A DNA stretch of 64,000 bases from Carallia brachiata (Eukaryota; Streptophyta; Magnoliopsida; Malpighiales; Rhizophoraceae). Shown here piece by piece: positions 22,725-32,286 of this stretch (the stretch's first letter is position 1; each line of letters begins with the position of its first letter). The position numbers were made by a program, and so were the translations under genes. The notes under the pieces are model-generated. The model saw only the letters and a program-made list of their open reading frames with translations, did not search any database and was not told the DNA's origin. Location: the NCBI GenBank assembly GCA_021464245.1, contig JADCRB010000013.1, forward strand, positions 11,149,350-11,213,349, read 5' to 3'.

Positions 22725-22973
22725 CTAAGTCTGCTTCGACGTAAGGAGAGTAGTTGGAACTTCCCCGTACATCGCCGCATCCAAAGGAAGATTAGGATAA
22801 TTGCAGCGTCTCATCCCTCTGTAGTAGATGTGAACTAAGGAGAGTAGTTGGAACTCCATGACACCGATGGCGTTAGGGATCCCTCGAAGAAGACTACTCT
22901 TTCTTTTCTTAGCTCGTGCGCCTCCAACTTCTTGATCGAAGAACTTCCTGAGACAAATGCAGAGACTAGCCAT
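22725..22973 (-). CDS. Small unknown ORF downstream of the homeobox gene in Tat-1
   Basis: An 82-residue frame starts MASLCICLRKFFDQEVGGAR and includes a basic patch AKKRKSSLLRG. I do not recognise it. A TATATATAT run lies about 65 bases upstream on the same strand. Tat-2 keeps the same ATG context (60514, ATGGCTAGTC), a TATATATAT run before it and the KKFFD codons, but has a stop at once afterwards. It may be part of the captured host segment, or a leader of a separate transcript. Coding status is uncertain. Confidence 0.35.
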   Translation of the reverse strand: MASLCICLRKFFDQEVGGARAKKRKSSLLRGIPNAIGVMEFQLLSLVHIYYRGMRRCNYPNLPLDAAMYGEVPTTLLTSKQT

Positions 22974-23162
22974 TTTCTTTTGAGAAAGAAGAGCTGAGGG
23001 GTGAGTATTATAACTCGGGAATGCAAGATATATATATACATGGGATAAATTTTTTTTTTTTTTTTGAAAAGTCAAAAAGAAGGTACGCAGATTCAAGTAG
23101 GGCCATCCACGTCCCTTTCCTGCATAAGAGACAAAAGAGGCAGCGGCTGACGCGTGTCACGA

Positions 23163-23250
23163 AAGTCGTTACCGTGTGTTGCAGAAGTCGTTGCCGTGTG
23201 CTGCAGAAGTCGTTACCGTGTGCTGCCAAAGTCGTTGCACCTTATCTTGT
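23163..23250 (-). repeat. 22-bp tandem repeat, four copies, after the homeobox ORF
   Basis: The core AAGTCGTT (minus strand AACGACTT) recurs at 23163, 23185, 23207 and 23229, exactly 22 bases apart. The region lies just 3' of the homeobox ORF. Tat-2 has its own 60-bp repeat built on the same AACGACTTTT-like core at the same place. Confidence 0.85.
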
Positions 23251-23258
23251 CGGCCGTC

Positions 23259-23993
23259 CTAGCGGGGCCCGAGGTGCAACTCCAAGTCAAGCTCGACCTC
23301 GTCTGGTGGGCCGATGATGTTGACGTCGCTTTCCGGCTGGTTGATGCTACCGGAATATTCTGGAAAGAGAGGCAAAGTTTCGCCGGAATAACTCCTTTCT
23401 GCTAGAAAAGTTCCTCCTAGACTTAAGTATCTAGGAGAGATGAACCCTTGGCTGACTCCGTAAGACCACCAGGACCAGCATGCATGCTCCCATGGGCTAC
23501 GGTTTTGATGAACATACTGTGGAGAGACCATTGCAGTGGAAGAACTCGGACCTGCTTCATTTGAGGGCGAAGCTGTACCAGTGGGATTTAGTATCGGAAC
23601 GACAGACTGTTCTTTGGAAAAAGCAGTTCTCAGTGCTGGTTTCTTCCTGCTTCTCCGATTCTGGAACCAATAAAACACATTTTTTCCTTCGATTGCCCCG
23701 AGCGGGCGCAATCGTGAGACAAGTTGGTAAATTTGAGATGCACTAGGAATAATACCTCCATTGTTGTGGAAGACTTCCTCCAAAATTTGCAGTTGTGCCA
23801 TGGTCGGTTGCCACCTTGTGCGGGGTGATCTTTCTTCTCCCTTGTCGAGGTTCTGCAACTGGTTCCATCTTTCTTGTGGCAGAGGAGCGAAGGTCTTGGT
23901 ATGTGGTGAAGATCGGTTGAGACTGATGCTGAGTTTCAGACTCAAACCCTCCGTTGCTTTTATATTTTTGGGCCGTTCACAATTTATACTCAT
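23259..23993 (-). CDS. WUSCHEL-like (WOX) homeobox ORF carried by Tat-1
   Basis: 244 codons without introns. Residues about 57-119 form a homeodomain: RWQPTMAQLQILEEVF, a long first loop, then helix 3 EGKNVFYWFQNRRSRKK. NVFYWFQN and the extended loops are marks of the plant WOX family. Residues 206-212 (TLPLFPE) resemble the WUS-box TLPLFP, and the C-terminus (VELDLELHLGPR, 233-244) has overlapping LxLxL repression-type motifs. A WOX protein would be a nuclear DNA-binding regulator of stem-cell or meristem fate. Here the ORF lies between integrase and the 3' LTR, in sense with the element. The start is uncertain: an internal ATG at about 23868 aligns with the Tat-2 start but is out of frame with the homeodomain, so translation would need the upstream Met or a spliced leader. 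Confidence 0.85.
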   Translation of the reverse strand: MSINCERPKNIKATEGLSLKLSISLNRSSPHTKTFAPLPQERWNQLQNLDKGEERSPRTRWQPTMAQLQILEEVFHNNGGIIPSASQIYQLVSRLRPLGAIEGKNVFYWFQNRRSRKKPALRTAFSKEQSVVPILNPTGTASPSNEAGPSSSTAMVSPQYVHQNRSPWEHACWSWWSYGVSQGFISPRYLSLGGTFLAERSYSGETLPLFPEYSGSINQPESDVNIIGPPDEVELDLELHLGPR

Positions 23994-23999
23994 GCGGGC

Positions 24000-24375
24000 C
24001 AGGAGTTGGATTGGATTTTGAACTTGGGTTCTGGACTGTGTCTGGGACTTGGAATTTTTGGGTTTTGGGTTTTGGATTGGATTTGGGTCGAGTGTTTGGG
24101 CTTCTAGACTTGAATTTTTGGATTTGGGTCGAGTGTTTAGGTTTTCATTTTTTTGGTTTGGGCTTGAGTTTTCTGATTTGGGCTCAAGTGTTTGGGCTTG
24201 GATTTTCGGGTTTGGATTTTCACTTGGATTTTCAGATCGGGACTTCCGAACTTTTTTTTCTTTCTCTTTTTTTTTTCTTCTCTTTTTTTTTTCTTCTCTT
24301 TTTTTTTCTTAATTTTTTTTTTGATTTTTTTTCTATTTTTTTTTCTTCTTTTGTCTTTTTTTTTTTTTACTAAAA
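24000..24375 (-). other. CCAAA-rich and purine-rich spacer between integrase and homeobox ORF
   Basis: On the minus strand about 24250-24000 is a loose repetition of CCCAAATCCAAA-like words, preceded by A-rich sequence (24250-24370). Tat-2 has the same kind of spacer (about 58970-59330). No protein is encoded; it may hold an intron or simply be an expanded simple repeat. Confidence 0.6.
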
Positions 24376-24381
24376 ACATAT

Positions 24382-25397
24382 TTACACATAATACTGTTTC
24401 AAAAATTTACCATTGATCGGGCCGATTCGGACGCCTTCTTGGTCTGACAGCATGTAAGCGTTGTGAGTGTAGGCCTCCTGCACTAGGTATGGCCCATCCC
24501 ATTTGGAAGTAAGCTTATCACCTGGCCGATGCTTCATGTTGATGGGCCGTCGCACTGCAAAAACAAGGTTTCCAATTTGAAAAGATCGAGGGCGGACCCT
24601 GCGGTTGAATGTGTTGGTGAGCTGGGCTTGGTGCACTCAAGTTGCTGTTGTGCTCCGAGCCTCCTTTCATCGAGAGCTTCTAACTCATCCAGACGTAGGC
24701 GAGCATTCTCCTCCTGTGTGAGTCCTTCCAGAACCGCCACGCGCAGAGATGGAATCTGTGTTTCCAACGGCAGTATTCCTTCGACACCGTAGACAAGTGA
24801 GTATGGAGTTGCCTGTGTTGGAGTCCGATAAGTTGTACGATACGCCCATAATGCCTCCGGAATTCTGTCATGCCAATCTCTTTTGGATTTAGAGACTACC
24901 TTCCGCAACAGGTTGCATAAGGTCTTGTTGAATGCTTCAGCCAAGCCATTTGCCGGGGCATTGTACATGGATGACTTGTACTGCTTGAACTTGAACTTCT
25001 CGCAGAGCTTGTCGATTAAGCTGTTGTAGAACTGCTTACCATTATCAGTGATGATGAATCGAGGGATTCCATAGCGATAGATCAGCTGAGTCCGGATGAA
25101 ATTGGCAACATGCTCTTTCTTTACCTCTCTAAGTGGAATGGCTTCAGCCCATTTTGAGAAGTAGTCGGTTGCTGCGAGGATGTACAAGTGACCCAGGGAT
25201 GACTTTGGCAAGGGCCCCACTAAGTCGAGACCCCAAGCTTCAAAGGGCCATGATGAGACAGTTGGATGCAGTGGCTCCGGTGGTTGATGTATGTAAATAA
25301 CATGAAATTGACAAGCTTGACAAGTTTTAGCAAACTCAATGGAATCACGTACCATGGTTGGCCAATAGTATCCCATCCTTCTGAGTTGGAAGTGCAA
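24382..25397 (-). pseudogene. Integrase of Tat-1
   Basis: The main frame (24534-25397) has the end of the zinc-binding domain (CQACQFH) and the catalytic core with Asp58 (WGLDLVGP), Asp118 (FIITDNGKQF) and Glu154 (NGLAEAFNKT). The D-D-E residues are thus all present. The C-terminal part shifts into a second frame (24382-24636) that ends LVQEAYTHNAYMLSDQEG. Its role is insertion of the cDNA. Upstream, a 113-bp tandem duplication separates it from the RT/RNase H frame, so a full polyprotein is not made. Confidence 0.9.
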
Positions 25398-25473
25398 CTT
25401 AGGCCCCGATTGATGTCCGCCACAAACACTAGAATGTGCTTCAGTGAGAGCTTGTTTTGCCTCTTCATTGCCT

Positions 25474-25699
25474 AGGCAACGAAGTAAAACTCGATCAAAA
25501 GACCTTCGATACAGAGCATCCTTGAGATATATGAAGCGGGGAGCTCGTCGTTGAATTTCTGTCTTATGACGACGATCTTTAGGCAGCTAGGCAACGAACT
25601 AAAACTCGATCAAAAGACCTTCGATACAGAGCATCCTTGAGATATATGAAGCGGGGAGCTCGTCGTTGAATTTCTGTCTTATGACGACGATCTTCAGGC
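25474..25699 (-). repeat. 113-bp tandem duplication in Tat-1 pol
   Basis: The segment beginning CTAGGCAACGAA at 25474 repeats from 25587 with few changes. Its length is not a multiple of three, so it breaks the frame between the second RNase H and integrase. Confidence 0.85.
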
Positions 25700-25874
25700 A
25701 GCTTCCCGTGCTGTAGGTAGTCAATGATTGGTTGCCGCCAATCCTCGTCCTCTGCGAGACGTACAAATACAGCGTTGGCTGCTGTAGTTTCTTCATCATC
25801 CTTCTGTGGCACTATCCATTTCTGGCATACGGCAACAACTGTAGCCTGGATTTCTGACTTTGCAAGAGAGGTGG

Positions 25875-27494
25875 TCAGGTTAGCCAATGCGTCTGCCTGA
25901 GTGTTTTCTCGTCGAGCACATGCTCCAAGGTGATGCTTTCAAATTCATCCATTAGTTGTCGAGCACGTTGATGGTAAGGCGCAAGATCCTCTTTCTTTAC
26001 ATCATACAATCCTGTAAGTTGGTTGATGACGAGTTGGGAATCTCCATGGACTTCTATAGTTGGAATCTTCATATCGACAGCCATTTGAAGACCAATGATC
26101 AAAGCCTGGTATTCAGCAACATTATTTGAACATAACTCACCGAGAATGATAGCATATGGCAGTATTTGTCGTTGAGGAGTGACAAACACTATGCCGGCAC
26201 CAGCACCATCACGTCTTGCTGCACCATCAAAGAACATCGTCCATGGTGATAGTGTCTCAATGTAAAAGACCTCTTCATCTGGAAGATCATCTGTGAACTC
26301 CCAATCTGACGGAATAGGGTGATCTGCAAGGAAGTCTGCTAGAGCTTGTCCTTTGACTGCTTTTTGAGGCACGTAGACAATGTCGTAGCTTTGTAGGATT
26401 ACTGCCCACTTGGCAAGTCGTCCTGACAAGATTGGTCTAGATAAGATATATTTGACAGGATCAGCTCTGGCAATGAGACGTACCGTGTGAGCTTGCATGT
26501 AGTGCCTCAGCTTGTCAATGGCAAAGAACAGTGCTAGACATGTCTTTTCAATGGGCGAATAACTCAGCTCCGGACCGTTTAGTGTTCTGCTCAAGTAGTA
26601 CAGGGCAACTTCCTTTCCCTGCTCATTTTCCTGTGCAAGCAAGGCTCCCAAAGATCTTTCCTGCGCTGCAATGTAGAGAATCAACGACTTTCCTTGAATT
26701 GGAGCACCTAGGACCGGTGGATTGGAAAGGTACTTCTTTATGCTCTCAAAGGCTTTGCTGCAAGCTTCGTCCCACTCGAAGTTGACATCCTTCTTCATCA
26801 ACCGATGGAAAGGTTGACATCTCCCAGCTAAATTGGAGATGAAACGGCGAATGTAGGCCAGCTTTCCTTGTAGACTTCGCAGCTCGTGCAGGTTTTTAGG
26901 TTCAGGCATCTTTTGAATTGCCTCAACCTTTGACTGATCAACTTCGATTCCACGATGGCGCACCACGAACCCAAGAAACTTTCCTGATGTGACACCGAAT
27001 GCGCACTTGAGAGGGTTCATTTTGAGCTGATGCCTCCGAAGTCTTTCGAACACTGTCTTGAGATCCTCGAGGTGGTCTTTGCGCTTCTTAGTCTTTACAA
27101 CTAAGTCATCAACATAACATTCTACAATCTTGTGCAGCATGTCATCAAAAATTTTTTGCATAGCACGTTGATAAGTGGCGCCAGCATTTTTCAATCCAAA
27201 CGGCATAACTTTGTAGCAGTATATACCTTTTGGGGTGCGGAATGCTGTCAACTCCTCGTCTTCTGGTGCCATTCTGATTTGGTTATAGCCTGAAGAACCA
27301 TCCATGAAAGACAATGCTTCGTGACCCGTTGTTGCATCGACTGTGATCTCCGTTATGGGCAACGGAAAGTCATCTTTCGGGCAGACTCTGTTAAGATCTC
27401 GAAAATCAACACATACCCTCAACATTCCATTCTTTCTTACCGGGACTGTTGGCAATCCACGTTGGGTAGGTGACCTCTCGGATGAAGCCAGCAT
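25875..27494 (-). pseudogene. RT, RNase H and archaeal-type RNase H of Tat-1
   Basis: 539 codons. The reverse transcriptase has VCVDFRDLNRVCPKDDFPLP, MPFGLKNAGATYQRAM and the active site YVDD (residues 127-130). The first RNase H spans about 245-390. The second, about 418-525, has Asp423 (MFFDGAARRDGAGAGIV), Glu461 (NNVAEYQAL) and Asp485 (HGDSQLVINQL). Two RNase H domains in this order define Tat-lineage Gypsy elements. The N-terminal part of RT is in another frame (27406-27654, RRFRPELIPQIEEEVDKLI), so there is a frameshift at about 27450. The catalytic residues look sound but the reading frame is broken. Confidence 0.93.
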
Positions 27495-28448
27495 TGATCA
27501 GCTTGTCTACCTCCTCCTCGATTTGTGGAATGAGTTCCGGGCGGAACCGTCGTTGTGGCTGCTTGACAGAACGAACACCCTTCTTTACTGCTAGACGATG
27601 CACCGCAATTTTCGGGTCAAGTCCAGGCATTTCTTTGTAACTCCATGCGAACACGTCCCTGTATTGACTTAATACCTGAACATATTCTTGTCTTCTTCTG
27701 CAGTAAGTAAAGCACTTACAAATGTAGGTCGAGGATCTTCCGGAGAGCCAAGATTGACCTCCTTGAGTTCATCAACAGTTGCTTGGCCACCATCTTCAAG
27801 TTCCGGGGGAGCCTCCTTCACTTCACCATCTGATGAGTCGGAATCAGCCTCCTCGCTAATTGTGACATGAAATGCAGAACCTCTGACTTCACCTTCTTTG
27901 TTTGACTGGATAAGCCTGTCTTGTTTGGTGGTGGTACTGATGGCACGTGCATCAGCTGCTCGGCTTCGGCTCTTTAGCGTGATCCGCACAGGTGACTTCT
28001 CCTGATAGCCTAAGCCAGGTCGGGACTGTGATGTTTGAGAAGCGGCGCCATGTGTGGACGGCAGCGTACCCATTGTGCTCGGGTTTGAGAAGTCATAGCC
28101 CGCCTTTGCCAAAAGCTTGTATGCATTAGGATCAAATCCTTCATGTGTTCTTCTTTCTGGAAGTGAGCCGCCTTCGACTGCCCCCGTGTGTGGTTTGACG
28201 AAGCCTTTTAATGGTTTTGAGGACAAAACCGGCTCAATCTTTGGTATCGGCAGAGTGTAAGTCTCCTTCAGGTTGTGCAGTTCCTTTGTTTTGGGTTGGC
28301 TATGACCTTGCTCCTGTTTAGGATCAATACAATAAGAGAAAGGGGGTTGACCTTCTGAGCGTCGTGACTTCGGCACATAGCGTAGGACTGGAGTGGAGCT
28401 TGAAGATGCAACATCCTTCGGACGAGTTCAGCAGGCTGTGGCAGCTTT

Positions 28449-28960
28449 TCATTTGTTGGAGCCTGGGGTTGGATTGGCAGGTTCTTCGACAGCTTTTCCC
28501 TTTTTGTGGATGCCCCCAGTCCAAGTAGCTTTTGATGGAATGATCTCCGGATTGTCTGTGTCGGTGTAGAAGACTGCATCCGCCAAATGTGATTCAGCAT
28601 CATCGAACGGCTTTAAGTCAGCATTGACCTTTTGAACGCCACCATTGTAGTACTTGAAGCACTGATGCAGGCTTGAGAGCACAACTCCATTTCCATGAAT
28701 CCACGGTCGTCCTAGCAACATCTTATATGTGGTACGTGCATCAATCACGTGAAATAGAGTGCTAGAAGTGAGATTACCGATAGTTAGCTCCAAGCGAATC
28801 ATCCCAATTGCTTTCTGTCCTCCTTGATTAAAGCCATGAATCATCAAGGTGTCTGATAATTCATCAACACGATGCCGAGCTCCTTTATGGTGGATTTTGG
28901 GATAATATTGACTGCTGAGCCATCGTCGATCAGAATACGTCGACCTTCTGTTCTTTCACA
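28449..28960 (-). pseudogene. Aspartic protease of Tat-1
   Basis: ILIDDGSAVNIIPKSTIKEL near 28930-28870 carries the catalytic DDGS motif. The C-terminal half (GMIRLELTIGNLTSSTLFHV, LLGRPWIHGNG) is open from 28847. Compared with Tat-2 a single base is missing just before the catalytic Asp (about 28950), which puts the upstream gag frame out of register. Confidence 0.85.
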
Positions 28961-29339
28961 TAGCCTGATACATACAGCGGCCGATTGTGGGGTTTGGACC
29001 CCAGCAGGAGATCCTCATCTGAAAATGAGATAGCAGAGTAACATCCGACGTGATTTTGGTCCGCCTGTGCTCGTCGAGCTGGAATTACTTGATGGCAGAG
29101 GTTCAGCTGAGGTCTGAAGTATTGTGACTTGATTTTGCCACACTTCTGTTGTTGCAAAGCTAAACAGCTGAGGGTTAGCGAGAAGGGTTTGGAGAGCTTC
29201 ATATACCTTCTCCGTTGTCGACTTTTTGTTGTCGAGCGGCTCCTCCTTACGGTGTGTCACCTCTTCTGATGGTTTTGAAGTGATGGTGGTCTGGTTTGCC
29301 GAGGTTATGCCTTCCTGGTCCAGAATGATTTTATTCTGG

Positions 29340-30949
29340 CTTTTGAGCTTCATGATTAGCTCCTTCAGGACGAAACACTTTCGGTTGGATGACTTACTAT
29401 CCGGTGATATTTGCAGAATCTCGGATCGCTGACTCGATCCTTTTCATTCGGCCGCTTGCACTCTGGGAGTTCGATCAGCTTCGCCTCCAGAGTTGTCAAG
29501 ATGTCGGGGACGTCTGAGTCGGGGAATGGATACTGCTTTGCTCCAACTCTCGCAATGTCACCTTCCGCCTTTCCTGTTGTTTTGGCTGAGTTATTTGGGT
29601 CGGAGGATTTACCTTAGCTTTGGCGCCCACTTTTACTGGTGCGGCTTCAACAGTCATCACTTCTTTCCTTTTCCGGAGCTGTTGGGTTTCTTAATCTCCC
29701 TTCTGCCCCCTTGCTGGTCCAACTGGATGGGAACCGTGCCTCCGGAAGTCTGGATGCTTATCTCCATATCATGTGCGCGGGTCGCCAGTTCTTCGAAAGT
29801 TCGGGGTTTGACACCCTGCAGGATGTATAACAGCTCCCAATGCATTCCTGGATGCACATCTCTACGGCAGAAGTCTCCGTCAGGCGATCTTTGCAGTCCA
29901 AGCTGAGGGCACGCCATCTGTTGATGTATTCGACAACGGGCTCTCCTTTCCTTTGTTTGGTGCTGGTAAGCTCCATCATACTTACCGTCCTTCGAGTGCT
30001 GAAAAATCTGTTGAGGAACTCTCGTTGTAGCTGTTCCCAACTGTCGATCGATTCTGGTTCAAGATTTATGAACCAGGTGAAAGCGGTCTCCCTGAGTGAA
30101 CGAACAAACTGCTTCACCAAGAGATCTCCATAAGTCCCTGCGTTGTTGCAGGTTTCAACGAAGTGGGCGATGTGCTGTTTGGGATCGCCTCGTCCGTCGA
30201 ATTGTTGAAATTTGGGCGCTGGTAGCCCAAGGCATGTTGAGACTTTCGATCCGTCTGGTGTACGGTTTGACGTACATCTGTGATCCTTGGAAGGATGTAG
30301 CTTGTTGCAGTCGGATCGTATTGGCTATCATTTCCTGCAATTGTTGAACAGATAGCGAAGCTAGAATTTGAGGGTGGCAGCTGTGTAGAACTACCTGGTC
30401 GCTTTTCTGCAGGAAGACGTCGGCTGGTGTGGCTTCTGGAGTGAAACCGGGTGGATATGGTTGCTCCTCGCGGATCGGGATCAACTTGGATCGGGGCTTT
30501 CCTTTGAGAGCGCGATCTGTTGATCTTTTTCCTCCACGACTCTGATCAGCTGCAAAATTTTGTTCTCCAATTCTGAAATCCTTTCTTCTGTGCTGGTTGT
30601 GTTGGTCATCATGACGGCAACAGATGAGGCTCCGGGAAAGACTGGGGGAGAAATCTTCTGACTTCTGTGTGGATCTACAGAATGTTGGATTTTGTTGAGC
30701 AGGCTTCGTCGTGTTGCCCCCAACTTCGATCGGGGTGGGTGATCGACTCCTCCATGCGGCAAGAGAGTCAGGGGAGAGATCCTGTTGTTGTGAACTCTCC
30801 ATTTCAATATTTTGTCGGGTTTGGACGGCAAGAAATTGTGTCCGTCCCCGGGTTTCTGGACCTGCGTACCCAGGTAGGGTAGTTGATGCAGGCAATGGAG
30901 CCGTTGCCTTCTTTTTTGTGGCAGCAGTTGTACTCCTTTTCGGTGCCAT
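29340..30949 (-). pseudogene. Gag of Tat-1 (frameshifted)
   Basis: The start is MAPKRSTTAATKKKATAPLP at 30949, just after the leader. A coiled-coil-prone part follows (STEERISELENKILQLI in a second frame, 30481-30831). The retrotransposon gag core is at 30120-29758 ([46 protein letters not shown]). A Tat-type zinc-binding end (CKYHRIVSHPTE) lies near 29410. At least three frame changes are needed. Gag forms the particle around element RNA in the cytoplasm. Confidence 0.88.
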
Positions 30950-30959
30950 TTGATGTGCT

Positions 30960-31157
30960 GAACACCTGTAAAATTTTTTTTTTTTTACTTTTTTTTTTAC
31001 TTTTTACTTTTTCTTTTTTACTTTTTTTTTACTTTTTACTTTTTTTACTTTTTTTTTTTACTTTTTTTTTCTCTCGGCTCCCCTTTTACCTCTTTTTTTT
31101 TTTTTTAAGGAACAAGAGATGGGAGGTGAAGATGTCCCACCGAGCGTGCCAAAAATT
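30960..31157 (-). other. Leader and primer binding site of Tat-1
   Basis: The minus strand after the 5' LTR reads AATTTTTGGCACGCTCGG, continuing GTGGGAC, a primer-site context seen in Tat-group elements. A low-complexity A/G leader with AAAAAGTAAA words then runs to the gag ATG. Confidence 0.75.
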
Positions 31158-31769
31158 TGTAAAGCGTAAATTTCGAGTTAAAACAATTAAACTCGAAAAT
31201 ACAAAAATAAATTACAAATAAAAATTGTAAAGTAAAAGAAAATTTACGTGGGGTCGATCTCCGTAGATCCTCCGATTAGTGTTCCTTTTTTGACTCCGTC
31301 AAGAGCGGACGAGCTTGATCTTGACAGGAAATAATTTCCACCGCTTTTTCTTGAACTGGATAGACTGAAACTGTATCTGATTTGGATGTTTTGACTACGT
31401 TTAGGAACAGTAGAGATTTGATCTGAGCCGATCTGATTTAATTTCACCAAGGGTCGAAGGGACTTGTTCTCGGATGAGCTGCCTGGATTTTGCTGAGGGC
31501 CGTATGAGGCTTAATCCCAGCCGGATTTGTAATACTTTGATTTTTTTTTTTATCTCTCTCTTTTTTTTTTTTTTTTTTTTCCACCTGCTTTGCGCTTGCT
31601 TCGCTGCTGGCTTCTCTTTTTTTTTTTCTCTGCATGGATTTCAATTGGGGAGACCAATTTATAAGCCTCCCCCATGCCTGACTGCCACCAACCATTTGGT
31701 TGGTGGCAGTTAATTAGGTTGGCAGCTGCCAACCATATTAATTTTTTTTTTTTAATTTATTTGTTTACA
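31158..31769 (-). repeat. 5' LTR of Tat-1
   Basis: It pairs with 21686-22334. It has the TATA inverted repeat at 31647-31672 and palindromes at 31684-31707 and 31717-31734. The centre of the 24-bp palindrome reads ATTT where the 3' LTR reads AAAT, i.e. the loop is flipped. Confidence 0.93.
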
Positions 31770-31927
31770 GGTTAACCGCGGTTTTAAAAATTATGATACC
31801 ATCACCAATCCGCTAATGGCGATTTCAAAAAATTAAAAACTATGGATGATTTTTTCCGTACGGGCTTTGGCAGTTGCGAATAAATTCGGTGCGGGTTGGA
31901 CGTTTTATGAACAACCCTAGTTGCTGC

Positions 31928-32286
31928 CTAATTCCATATCCTACATTCCTAGTTGTTAGTGAATATTGAGATGAAATACCATGTATGTATTTCAACTTAT
32001 AATTACAGTCTTTTTTCTGTTAATGGAGTTCAACTAAATCTCAAAATTAATGCTTTCTAAAGACAACTTTTTTTTTTTTTTAAATCCATGAAAGCTAATA
32101 ACCCAACGATATGGGAAGAATGAAGGTGAGCTCTAAATTTGGATTTTGAACCCCAAACTTAAGTGTTGGAGGTGCACACCTTCAACTAATTAAATTAAGC
32201 TCAATGCGCTCTCTTCTTTTTTTTTTTTTTTTTTTAACTAAATCCTTCTATCTGAAAATCATACGGGCACTATCTAATTCTGCTTG
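31928..32286. other. Spacer before unit B
   Basis: AT-rich with two T-runs. No coding sequence. Homology to unit A starts at 32287, but only because unit A is cut by the window, so this may also be part of the duplication. Confidence 0.5.

Larger units (their letters stand above)
21686..31769 (-). mobile_element. Tat-1: Ty3/Gypsy Tat-lineage LTR retrotransposon carrying a WOX-like homeobox ORF
   Basis: LTRs of 612 bp (5', 31158-31769) and 649 bp (3', 21686-22334) read TGTAAAC...TTTACA on the minus strand. They are flanked by a perfect GGTTA duplication (21681-21685, 31770-31774). Order on the minus strand: PBS, gag, protease, RT, RNase H, second (archaeal-type) RNase H, integrase, CCAAA-rich spacer, homeobox ORF, 22-bp repeats, small ORF, polypurine tract, 3' LTR. 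The second RNase H marks the Tat lineage. LTRs differ by few substitutions and some indels, so the insertion is fairly young, but gag-pol has several frameshifts and is not autonomous. Confidence 0.93.
13136..31919. mobile_element. hAT-type non-autonomous element, split by nested insertions
   Basis: The left end reads TAAGGGTGTTTGCGGGTTGG and the right end, reverse-complemented, TAGGGTTGTTCAT. They form imperfect terminal inverted repeats of the common plant hAT type. Flanks are GTTGCTTC (13128-13135) and GTTGCTGC (31920-31927), an 8-bp target duplication with one mismatch. Recognisable element sequence is only about 170 bp on the left (to about 13304) and about 145 bp on the right (31775-31919). 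The rest is a metalloproteinase fragment, a caulimovirid copy and Tat-1 inserted within it. No transposase is seen. Confidence 0.6.

Noticed and set aside
23954..24416. Overlapping Phe/Leu/Trp-rich frames on the plus strand at 24 kb
   Set aside because: They come from the simple CCAAA/T-rich spacer read antisense to the element; low complexity only.
24529..24792. Plus-strand Cys/Ser-rich frame opposite Tat-1 integrase
   Set aside because: Antisense shadow of the integrase C-terminal region.
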